A DNA stretch of 64,000 bases from contig WHVA01000035.1 in NCBI GenBank assembly GCA_015179125.1, positions 248,001 to 312,000 on the forward strand, in the 5' to 3' direction. Numbering within the stretch: position 1 is the first letter of the stretch; each line of letters opens with the position of its first letter. The stretch is from Gautieria morchelliformis. Lineage: Eukaryota > Basidiomycota > Agaricomycetes > Gomphales > Gomphaceae. The position numbers and the translations under genes are program-made. Below are positions 11,645 through 21,338 of this stretch, one piece after another. The notes below the pieces were generated by a model. The model saw only the letters and a list, made by a program, of their open reading frames with translations, did not search any database and had not been told where the DNA came from.

Positions 11645-12859
11645 ATGATGATTCCATGCAGTCGAAGACAGACACGAGTGATGAGCTCAAGGTCCACGCC
11701 CCAGGCGCAGCCCAGCAACATGATGGCTGACGCTACCCTGGACCAAGAGTCCAGGACGATAGAAGATGGAGAGATCGTAGATCTCACCGCCCTCGTCCCC
11801 TCAGTAGAGGATGAGGAAAACCCTGACCACGTCTCGTCGAGCGTGGCCGAGGAAGAGACGACGCCAGGCAATGAGCCAGCGCCGCCCCCCCATCCCTCTC
11901 TGCCCAGAGACAAAGGAAAGGGCAGAGAAGTCTCGCCATCGTCAGACGGTAGAGCAACAACGTCGAGGCGGGGACAAAGCCATGACTCAAACCGACACTC
12001 ACGAAGTAGAGCGACGACGATCGTCCCTGAAGGGGGACGATGGCAAAAAAGACGAGCCCCAGACAATGGTCAGGACTCGGAATACTCGAGCTCTAGTCGC
12101 AAGAGCTCGAGGGCTCACGCCATCGACCACAAGACGGCAGAGGCCCTGAACAAACAGGTGCAGGCTGCGCTGCACTGAAGCACGCTGATGCGCCACAGGC
12201 ACGATCAGCTGGCATCGCAGCTTGACAACACCGCCGCCGCCCTAATGGCAATCGGCAAGGAACTCCACCAGGCGGAGGAGGTCAGGCTGCAAGACGCAGC
12301 CACGCTGGAGGACGTCCAGAAAGCCCTCCGCCCACGCGGGGAACGCGACGCAACTCGTCCGAGCTCGCGACAGTCTGCAGCCAACGAACACAGTCGCGAC
12401 GTGGAAGACCCGCGCCGAAAGGAGCGAGACAAGCAGCAAATGCTGCCGCCAGCCGTCCCGGTCGAACAGGACATAAGGTTCGGGAACAAACCTCAAGAAC
12501 AACCGGCTGCCCCAATGGACAGCCGTAAAACGATCCAACAGATCGTTAGGGATCAGGTCGCCTCAGAGCCTGACTCTGAAACGACGACCGAGAGCTTGGA
12601 GCTCGAAGTCGCACACTGGCAGCATAAAGAAGCCGCAGCCGCACGCTGCCACACACGGGCACTCGAGCTACTAGCGAAGAATGCTGAAGAGACAGTGGCC
12701 CACAGCCACACTGCTCAGCTGCCTGACGAGCAGCTCATGCAAGCCGTACAGGACGCACAGCAAGCGCGCGCAGCCTACAACAGCAGGCTACGGATCCGCA
12801 ACGTGGGACTGACCAGGGACACCAGGCACAAAATGCCCCCGGAACCGAGAGCACAAAAT
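11645..12859 (+). pseudogene. Outer gypsy gag, part 1
   Basis: Starts at ATG 11645. Acidic N-terminus, Ser/Arg-rich section (SSSSRKSSRAHAIDHK), then a Glu/Gln/Ala-rich predicted coiled coil (about 12200-12780). An in-frame TGA lies at 12176-12178, otherwise open. The frame is interrupted at 12860 by the minus-strand chromovirus and resumes at 19836. Would form the virus-like particle shell. Confidence 0.7.
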
Positions 12860-13352
12860 TGTAAGGGCAACCCTGGCTGGTTGTGGAGATCACACTACCA
12901 CACAACTAACTGACAAGGGGAAATCCGAAGTATGTATAAATGAGCAGAGTATACAAGAGAGGGGATTCTCACCTGACAAGGGGAAATCCAAAGAGAAAAG
13001 TCTAAGGACCCCCAATGTCAGCGAGCCCGTATTATACTACGCTGCGCAGCCAGGGACACACTTGGCACCCACCATCAACCCTGCATCCTCATGACCTCCC
13101 TGACCCTTGATCGACCCTTGATGCCACCTATTACGCGAGTCGCTTGATTTCCGACACTGTTCCGAGAGTGGAAGTCGGAAATTGGAGTGGAACTGGCAAG
13201 GCGAACAGAACTGGTGGAAGTTCTCCCAGAAGCGGAATCATTTCCGAAAGCGGAGGTGGATATGGAATCGGAACTGGAAGCAGAGTCGGAAATGGAGTCG
13301 GAACTGGGTGTGGTGTTGGAACTGGAAATGGAAAACAGGGTGTCCCCTGACA
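12860..13352 (-). repeat. 3' LTR of inner chromovirus (493 bp)
   Basis: Plus-strand reading TGTAAGGGCAAC...CCCCTGACA, near identical to 19338-19830. Its distal part is rich in GGAA/CGGAA (about 13160-13340). Confidence 0.93.
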
Positions 13353-16300
13353 TCACCCCCCTTCTAGCGTGCTGCGTCCTCGAAGCACGGGACACGAGGG
13401 ATTGAAATGCCAACGAGCGGATTCGGCGAGGGGCACCGGGGTGTGTCCTATAGAACTCACGGAGTTTGTCTGGAGCGGAAACATCTTGCTCCGGGACCCA
13501 CAAATTCTCCTCATACCCATACCCTTCCCATTTCACGAGGAATTGGAGTCGTCCTCGCACAAACCGGCTGTCCAGGATCCGTTCCACCACATAGTGCTCT
13601 TCCCCATCTACAATTTCCGGCAGAGGTGGCGGACGAACCTTCCGACCTGGAATTGGGTCCTCAAGCGTAGGGAGTAACTTCACCACGTTGAAGACGGGGT
13701 GGAGGCGGGACATGGACATCGGAAGTCAGAGGCGGTATGCATTCCGTCCAACCCTCCGCATCACTGTGAAGGGCCCAAGGTAGCGGTGGGCAAGCTTCTG
13801 CGAAGGGCGTGTGGTGCGGATGTCACTTGCATCTAGATACACCTTGTCTCCAACTTGGTACTCTGGGGCAGGAACCCGGCGTCGGTTGTAGTACCTTGCC
13901 ATGTCATCCTTGGCCTTCGCAAGGGCCGACTTGGCTTCCGAAAGGGTGGAGTCCATGCGGTCTCGGAACTCATTGACCGTCTCGAGTCGGGACTCAGCCT
14001 GGCGCGGTTCAAAGCCCATCCGCGGGTGTCATCCGGAGTCAAGCATGAAGGGAGTCTGTTGTGTGGCGGAATGTACATGGTTGTTGTATTGGAATTCCGC
14101 CAGTGGAAGTAACTCATCCCAGTCATCCTGCCTCTCATTGACAAAGAGGCGGAGATATTGCTCCAACTCCTGATTGACCCGTTCCGTCTGTCCGTCACCC
14201 TGCGGATGGTACGCTGTGGTGGTGGCCAGCTTTATGCCGAGCAGGCGGTAGAGCTCCCGAGTCAGTTCCGCGACAAACTGTGGACCTCGGTTGGAAACAA
14301 CTTGCTTCGGGAGCCCATGCAACTTCCAGACATGTGCAAGGAACAGGCGGGCCGCTCTGAGGGCTGTGATCGTCATGTGCATTGGAATGAAGTGGGACAC
14401 CTTGCTTACCGAATCCACGATGTTCATGATCGCGTCGTAGCCATGAGACTCTGGGAGTTCAACGATGAAGTCGACACTGATGGTGTCCCAGCGGGATTTG
14501 GGAATTGGGAGCGGAACAAGTTCTCCGATGGGCGGATGTCGTTGCGCTTTGGTTCGGAGGCAAAGGTCGCATGTCTTCACGTACTGTCCAATGTAGCGGG
14601 ACATCTGAGGCCACCAGTAATTCCGAGCCACTAACTCCAGCGTCTTCCACCTGCCAGCATGCCCAGCAACCCGTGTGTCATGGTGCTGGGACACGATGCG
14701 GCGGCGGAGGTCCGCCCCACCTGGAACATAGACCTTGCCTCTGAAGTGGAGCAGTCCATCATGTTCCGACCATTCCGCTGCCTGTACAGACCGTGAGTGC
14801 CCTTTCCGAAGTTCCTCCACCGCCTTCACCACCGACTCCTCCTTCTCTCCATTCCGGTACTGCCTCCGGATGTCCCGGAGCATTTCCGCTTCCGCCCCAA
14901 CTGCAGTCACTCCTTCGAGGGCGCGGATTGCAAAGAGACTTGGGCGGAGTAGTGTCATATCAGCGTTGTCTCCACTTCCGCTTCCATGATCCGCACGGCG
15001 GGATAGGGCATCGGGCTTGCCCATGGTGCGGCCGGGCCGGTGGTGGAGCATGAAGTCGAACCGGGACAGGTGTAGGGACCACCGTGCTTGGCGTCGGTTC
15101 AACTTCTTTGACGTGCGGAAGTACTCGAGGTTCTTGTGGTCTGTCCAGATCTCAAATGGGCATAGGGCACCCTCGAGGAAGTGTCACCACTCCTCCAGCG
15201 CTTGGATGATTGCCAGCATCTCCTTGTCATGGATCTCATAGTTCCGCTCGACCGGACTAAGGCTTTTAGAGAAAAAGGCAATCGGATGCCACCGCCCACC
15301 ATCTTCCGATGACTGTTGTGACAAGACTGCTCCGGTAGCTGTGTCGGAAGAATCCGCCTCGACTCGATAAGGGCGAGAGTCGTCGGGAAAGATCAGGACC
15401 GGGGCAGAAGTGATCAGCTCCTTGAGTTTGTCAAAGGAGGCCTGTTCCGGCTCTCCCCACCGCCACCCAACCTCCTTCTTGGTGAGGTCGAAGAGGGCAC
15501 GGGCGTGGCAGGAGAAGTCCTTGACGAACCGCCGGTAGAAATTGACAAACCCAATGAAGGACTGGACCTCCTTCTTGTTCCGCGGCACAGGCCAATCCGA
15601 TACACCGGAAACTTTGACTGGGTCCATTTCCACCTTTCCCTCCGACACAATCACCCCAAGATACTCTATCCGCGTCTGCTCAAATTCGCACTTTTCCGGC
15701 TTGAGACACAGGTTGTATTCCCGGAGCCATTCCAGCACTCTCCGCACGACTTCCCGATGTTCGGACATTGTTTTTGTGAAGATGAGGATGTCATCGAGGT
15801 AGACGCAGACAACCCCTTCTGCTATCATGTCACGGAAAATGTCATTCATCATCGTCTGGAATGTGGCGGGACTGTTGGTGAGGCCGAAGAACATGACCTG
15901 TGGCTCAAAGAGTCCTCGGTTGGTGCGGAATGCGGCCTTCCACTCGTCTCCCTCCCGGATCCAAACATTATTGAACCCCCAGCGGACATCCAGCTTAGTG
16001 AAGTACCTCGCCCCGTGGAGTTGTGTGATTAGTTCGGAAATGAGTGGAATGGGGTATCGGTTCTTGATCGTGATCGCATTCAAGGCCCGGTAGTCCTGCA
16101 CAAGCCTGAGCGAGCCGTCCTTCTTCTTGATGAAGAACACCGGAGATGCCATGGGTGACTTGGAGGGGCGGATCCTCCCCGTACGGAGGTTTTCCGCAAG
16201 GAATGCATCGAGCTCTACCTGCTCCTTGGGTGACAGCGGGTAGACCTTGCAGTTGGTGGGCTTTGACCCGGGCTCCAACTCGATGGCATGGTCCCACAGC

Positions 16301-17280
16301 TTTCGTGGAGGCAGGGCATCAAATGACTCCTTGGCAAAGACATCCTCGAACTCCCACAGGTACTCCGGAATTTCCACATCTGCTTTATCATGCCTTTTGG
16401 AGGCTTCAGCAAGGCGTTGCGAAATGTTTCCGGTGGCGCGGATGTGTTCCGCTTCCGGTGGAAGGTTTACGTACAGCAAGCGTTCCCCCTCCGCCAGAGT
16501 CTCTTCCGGGCTGAGTCGGATGACATCGGAATCGGAATCGGAATCGGAATCGGAATTGGAAGTGGGATCCGGATCAAATTCCGCTTCCGAGTCTTCTTCT
16601 GCAAGCAGTGGATGGGGGCCAGAACGACATGTCTGTATGAGCCGTTCGGTCTTCCGCTGCTCCTGGCGCTCCTTCCGCATTTCCGACCAGCACATGTGAC
16701 ACTTGGCTGGGCACCGACTCATCAGCACCTTCCGAGTCTGCCAATTGATCTCCGGGTTGTGCTCCTGGAGCCAGGTAAACCCGAGGATGATGTCTTGCTT
16801 CCCTAGGCTGGTCACTGCGAAGGAAGTGTGTTCTGTGTGCCCATCATAGCGGAGAATTGTGTCTACTATCTCCGTGATGGACCCTGCCTCATTGGGGCTT
16901 CCATCCACATTGAACACCGGGATTGCACGTTGCAACTTCTGCGTGGTCAGTCGGTTCCGTTCCACATAGTCCCGGTCTATAAACTGACCAGTGGCCCCGC
17001 AATCGACAAGGGCGGGTCCGGATTTGACTTCCGCAGTATCTGTCGTTTGGATCTCCACCTTAATAACTAGTGACTTGGGGCCAGGGGTGGAAGCAACAAC
17101 ATAGCGCTTCGGGAGGCGTCTCTCCCAAGGGCGGATGCGGGGTGGACGGGGTGTCGGATTCGGTTTTTGTGTGACTTTATCCGGTGGGTCTGTATGAAGT
17201 GAGGGGAGCGGGGGCTTTTCATTCTCTACTTCAAGACAGGCAAACCGGTTATGTACAGGCAGCAGGGGCACACATCTCAC
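13353..17280 (-). pseudogene. Inner chromovirus pol: protease-RT-RNase H-integrase-chromodomain
   Basis: Order on the minus strand: aspartic protease (ALVDCGATGQFID, about 17015), RT with KLDVRWGF and the YLDD active site (VCVYLDDILIF, about 15800), RNase H (RVEADSSDTATGAVL), integrase zinc region (HHDTRVAGH ... CDLCLRTK), integrase core and, at about 13600-13480, a chromodomain (VERILDSRFVRGRLQFLVKW). One frame broken by TGA at 15184-15186, 14029-14031 and 13726-13728. The second catalytic Asp of the integrase is Asn (VVSNRGPQF, codon 14290-14292). A DSDSDS run near 16540 is encoded by a hexanucleotide repeat. The frame is open on into the LTR, ending at 13075. Chromodomains guide such elements to heterochromatin. 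Confidence 0.88.
16525..16556 (+). repeat. Hexanucleotide microsatellite (GGAATC)n in pol
   Basis: About five ATCGGA units in the protease-RT linker; on the coding strand they give alternating Ser-Asp. Absent as a repeat elsewhere in pol. Confidence 0.8.
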
Positions 17281-18030
17281 CCGCTGCGTGTCACAAAATC
17301 CGACGCATCTTCCGCTCCCGATGCACCATGCTCCGCATTTTCGGAAATTACTTCCGCAGTGGGCACTCCGCCTATGTCTGCGAGTGCAAGGAACTCTGGA
17401 AGGAGCTTGAGTTTCTCCTCCATGGTCATAAGCCGGATATCAAAGGCTTGGGGGCACTCGTGAGCATAGTGGCCTGGTTGTTGACATCGGAAGCAGGTGA
17501 TAGTTCCGTGGCCTTTTCCGCGCATGCGGTCAACATCCATCGGGGCAGGGCCACTCTTCGAAGGAGGAGGGCTATGGTTCCTAATAGGAGCAGGCGGAGC
17601 AACCGTCGGAAATATTTTCCGTGTGGGAGTGAATGCACTTCCGAGTTTTGGCATAGGTGGAGTAGGACGAGTGGAACTGCGTGTCACGTTCCGGTTTGTC
17701 TCCACGAAGGCCTCATTTGCTTCCCTGTTCCGGGACACCCTCTGCGCAGCTTGGTACCACCCTTCCGGGTCATCAAAATCCGGAGCTCCATCCCCAAGCA
17801 GCGCGACTTGGTTCTGGAGTGTCGGATCAAGTCCTCGTCGGAATTTGATGACGATCGTCTTGTCGTCGTCATACTCTGCAAGGTCAATGAGCTCCTGGAA
17901 GCGATCAATGTAGTCATCGACCGGATCCTTGGCCTGGTACCAGCTTGTCCCCTTGAGCTTCGTAAGGGCTGTGAGCTGCTCGTTTTTTGGGCAGAACTGG
18001 TCGGAAAATGTTTTCTCGAAGGCGTCCCAG
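17277..18030 (-). pseudogene. Inner chromovirus gag, 3' part with CCHC zinc knuckle
   Basis: Encodes the retrotransposon gag domain end (FEKTF-like start, DDYIDRFQELIDLAEYDDDK, GLDPTLQNQVALLGDG) and a knuckle CFRCQQPGHYAHEC (CX2CX4HX4C). Gag stops at 17277-17279 and pol is open in the -1 frame across the same spot (GGGTGAGATG), so Gag-Pol would require a -1 shift or re-initiation. The 5' side is cut by the solo LTR at 18031. Confidence 0.8.
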
Positions 18031-18723
18031 TGTTACGACCGTTCATTTCCGACTTCCGACCCTCAGTTCCGCCACTCCTTCCGCCCCTCCAATAGTTCCG
18101 CCCAACGTTCCGCCCCTCCGACATTTCCGACATTCCGCCCCTTGTACATTTCCCTTGTTCTTTCGACTCTATTACTCGGACCCACCGGACCCACCTCGCC
18201 ATCCATCAAAACCATATATCCGGTCACCCTTGTAGTTCGTCGTCAGATATGTTTCCCCGACCCCTTGTTCTTTGCCATTGTTCTACCTTACCCTGAACCC
18301 CCCTTGTAGTCCCATTGTTCCCAATAGGTTAGTTCCCACACATTGTACTCGACTTCCGCTTCCTCCGGAATTTGCTTAGTACAACACCATTACTTGTTGC
18401 TCTGCGCTTTGTATAAAAACCCCCTCATGTATGTCTGTTATTCTGCAATCAGATAATCACCTTCGATACTTGATTTCCTTCGCTCCATCTCCTGTTCTTA
18501 GCACAGCGAGTCTAGCAAGATCTCAGTCTCTCTCTCAGCCTTCCGTCTTCCGCCCTCCGCCTCAGTTCCGACTCAAGTTCCGACCAAACCTCTGGTACAG
18601 TACTTTCCGACTTCCGGCTCATTTCCGAAATACCTAGGACGATAGTTCATTGGGGGCGCAACCTATAAGTTGAAGCCGCTGTCCTTTCCAGTTCCGACTT
18701 AGTGGAAATCTCGATACGTAACA
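18031..18723. mobile_element. Solo LTR (693 bp) inside inner chromovirus gag
   Basis: Ends TGTTACGACC...CGTAACA (TG..CA, inverted 7-mers) with CCCAG duplicated at 18026-18030 and 18724-18728. Removing it and one CCCAG joins the gag frame as in the related copy near 38050. It contains no ORF. It is very rich in TTCCG pentamers and holds TATAAAA-type sequence near 18415. Orientation not determined. Confidence 0.9.
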
Positions 18724-19154
18724 CCCAGTCCCGGAAGTAGTTCCCCTTGCCCTTTGCTTCATGTCGGATCACCTTGTTTGCAAAACGGGCTGCGTGGTCC
18801 GACTTGAAAAAGGACAATGCCCAGTGGATCCGAGCCTGGTCGTTCAGAAAGAGGTCTCCGACAATTGCGAAGTAGATGCTGCATGTGTTGAAGAATGCAC
18901 GTCCCTTCTCCTGATCTCTGTCAAAGTCTGCCGGAGTTGCAGGTTTGACCTTTGCTAACTTCGCCGACATCCTCTCTTCCGCTGCTTCTGCTTTTCTGAA
19001 ATCCAGATCATCCAGCAATTCATTTCCACCACTTTGTGGAATATCTAACTTAGCCAAAATCGCTTGTAAGGCTGTTTCAATCGCGTCAGTCTTCATCCGG
19101 TTCCGCGTCAATTCCTCCTCCATATTCCGAAGACGATCGTCCGGATCCATGTCG
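18724..19154 (-). pseudogene. Inner chromovirus gag, 5' part
   Basis: Probable start at the Met of MDPDDRLRNMEEELTRNRMK (about 19151-19153); an open frame continues upstream into the LTR but without a convincing ATG. Encodes a predicted helical N-terminus then the gag core (PATPADFDRDQEKGRAFFNT, IHWALSFFKSDHAARFANK, GKGNYFRDW). Interrupted at 18723 by the solo LTR; the rest is at 17277-18030. Confidence 0.75.
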
Positions 19155-19337
19155 GAAGGAGAAATATGGGACGGGATTTCCGGGGTTGGGAGCTCGACGT
19201 AAGAAGAGGGGCTGTCGTACGCTGTGTGTGCGGAAGAGGTCGCGATCTCCGAGTCGCTGTCTCCGATTCCAAACGCACCTATGGCGAATGCAACGCGCCG
19301 TACGACCACCGGTCCTCTAGGGAAGAGACTTTTCTGC

Positions 19338-19830
19338 TGTAAGGGCAACCCTGGCTGGTTGTGGAGATCACACTACCACACAACTAACTGACAAGGGGAA
19401 ATCCGAAGTATGTATAAATGAACAGAGTATACAAGAGAGGGGATTCTCACCTGACAAGGGGAAATCCAAAGAGAAAAGTCTAAGGACCCCCAATGTCAGC
19501 GAGCCCGTATTATACTACGCTGTGCAGCCAGGGACACACTTGGCACCCGCCATCAACCCTGCATCCTCATGACCTCCCTGACCCTTGATCGACCCTTGAT
19601 GCCACCTATTACGCGAGTCGCTTGATTTCCGACACTGTTCCGAGAGTGGAAGTCGGAAATTGGAGTGGAACTGGCAAGGCGAACAGAACTGGTGGAAGTT
19701 CTCCCAGAAGCGGAATCATTTCCGAAAGCGGAGGCGGAGATGGAATCGGAACTGGAAGCGGAGTCGGAAATGGAGTCGGAACTGGGTGTGGTGTTGGAAC
19801 TGGAAATGGAAAACAGGGTGTCCCCTTACA
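19338..19830 (-). repeat. 5' LTR of inner chromovirus (493 bp)
   Basis: Pairs with 12860-13352. Few differences by eye, e.g. GAGCAG/GAACAG, TGCGCA/TGTGCA, CCTGACA/CCTTACA at the end. Confidence 0.93.
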
Positions 19831-19835
19831 AAAAT

Positions 19836-20827
19836 GCTCCCGATCCCGAGCCCGATCCGGGCCCGGGGCCCATCAGGGCATATAACAGCCTGCCCTGCGC
19901 GGCGTCACAACCGCGCGAGCGATCCATGGCCCCAACGGAAGGCCAGGGAATCCCTGACCAGGCCAATGTCGTACCAATGGAGCCGTATGACGGGATCACA
20001 CGGATGATCTGGGTGGTGTTAGCAGACGCCGCGGACACAGACCCAGAAAAGTCTGTGCTAGCGAAAGCCAGCATAAAATTGGCTCACCCCGAGCCATATG
20101 CCGGGGGATCTGACCTCGAAGAGTTTGAAATCTTCGTGGCAGCCGTCCTACGATGGCTGAAAATGAATTGCCTCCTAGGGCCAACCAGCATAGACATGCA
20201 GGTCGGCTACGTGGGCACTCGCCTCACCGGCGAAGCCCAGGAGTGGTTCCTTTGAAACGTTGAACGCTTCAATCGCCAGGTCCGCAGCTGGACGCTGGAA
20301 ACTGTGATGCAAGGCCTTCAAAAAAGGTTCTTGCACACACTGACGTACCATCACGCATCGAATAAATTCGACGCGGTCATGCAGGGCATGAAAACCGTTC
20401 AGGAGATGCTGAACGAGCTCACGAAATATGCGGCACGTATGATACAGCCGCCAGACGATTACACGTTCCGGAGACAGTTCGTATCGGCGCTGCGCAACGA
20501 GGTCCTCAAAAAGGGCTATAATGCCGAGAGCAGCTCAATAGAGCAACTCTTCGAGACGGCCCGGATGATCGAGGAGGCATCCCGATACAACATGGGGATG
20601 CGCCGCGCAGAAAGCGCAGCAGCAACGGCAAGCGTTGCCCGGCTCACAGGGAGCAAGCCATTGACACAAACGGGCCTGACAAGGCCCAGCCTGTTCGCAA
20701 GAAGTGGAACAGGACAACGGCTACCGCCCTCACGCCCAGCACAAGCTGGACGCCTGCCTGAAGCTAAACAGCCTCAAGCGTCAGGGTCGTCCCCACGACC
20801 TGCCCCACCAATGAAAACGTTGGGCCG
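19836..20827 (+). pseudogene. Outer gypsy gag, part 2 (retrotransposon gag domain)
   Basis: Continues part 1 after the inner chromovirus. Contains the gag core: HPEPYAGGSDLEEFEIFVAA, TGEAQEWF, a TGA at 20253-20255 where relatives have Arg, then QKRFLHTLTYHHASNKFDAV and DYTFRRQFVSALRNEVLKKG. A basic, Pro/Ser-rich tail follows and is cut at 20828 by Copia. Confidence 0.78.
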
Positions 20828-21325
20828 TGTAGAGGACAGGAATTATAGGCAGTAGGTATGGACTTGTTATTCAAAAGAATAGACTAGAAATCAATTCACT
20901 CTCTCAGTGAATTTAGTGGTCACTATAAATATATTATACACTACCTAGAAATCAATTCACTACAGAGGATTTCTAGGTCAATAAATGCAAAGACTACTAG
21001 ACTAATTTACTTGCCTCTCTCAGTGAATTTAGTGGTCACTGAGAGAGGGGGAAATGTGTTCCACTGCGCATGTACTACTACCCGGCCCTTTAGCGCCCAA
21101 GAGCTCGCGCGTCGAAGTCATTTCAGACTCCGCTGGGTGCAGCCGCTTGTGAAAGTAGGAATAACAAGATGAAATAGAGAGATAAGGAATGAGTGGAAAA
21201 TTTCGAAAATAACCAGAGAAATGGATGCATAATACAAGAACAATGTGAGAAGAAATTGGAAGGCCTCACAACAAATTGGATATATTATGCTTGATTTTGG
21301 TGCAGGAGCATAAATGCACCCAACA
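20828..21325 (-). repeat. 3' LTR of Copia (498 bp)
   Basis: Plus-strand TGTAGAGGACAGG...GCACCCAACA. Contains internal direct repeats: TAGAAATCAATTCACT twice and CTCTCAGTGAATTTAGTGGT twice. No difference from 25589-26086 noticed. Confidence 0.95.
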
Positions 21326-21337
21326 CGCCCCCTCAAG
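21326..21337 (-). promoter_or_regulatory. Polypurine tract of Copia
   Basis: CTTGAGGGGGCG on the minus strand directly before the 3' LTR; primes plus-strand DNA synthesis. The gag-pol stop (21339-21341) lies one base away. Confidence 0.75.
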
Positions 21338-21338
21338 C

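Larger units (their letters stand above)
12860..19830 (-). mobile_element. Inner chromovirus (Ty3/gypsy) inserted in outer gag
   Basis: 6971 bp, flanked by AAAAT (12855-12859 and 19831-19835). LTRs are 493 bp. Coding is on the minus strand: gag 19154 to 17277 and pol 17280 to about 13353. A polypurine tract (GAAGGGGGGTGA on the minus strand) abuts the downstream LTR at 13352. It carries a solo LTR in gag and several nonsense changes, so it is inactive. A related 5' fragment lies at 36982-38973. Confidence 0.93.

Noticed and set aside
13144-13405. Gly/Ser- or Glu-rich open frames at 13144 and again at 19622 and 36984
   Set aside because: They come from the GGAANN-rich chromovirus LTR and recur in every LTR copy; not genes.
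12860-19830. Treating the inner chromovirus and the outer gypsy as one long element
   Set aside because: They have different LTRs, opposite strands and separate target duplications; the outer frame rejoins across the inner element.
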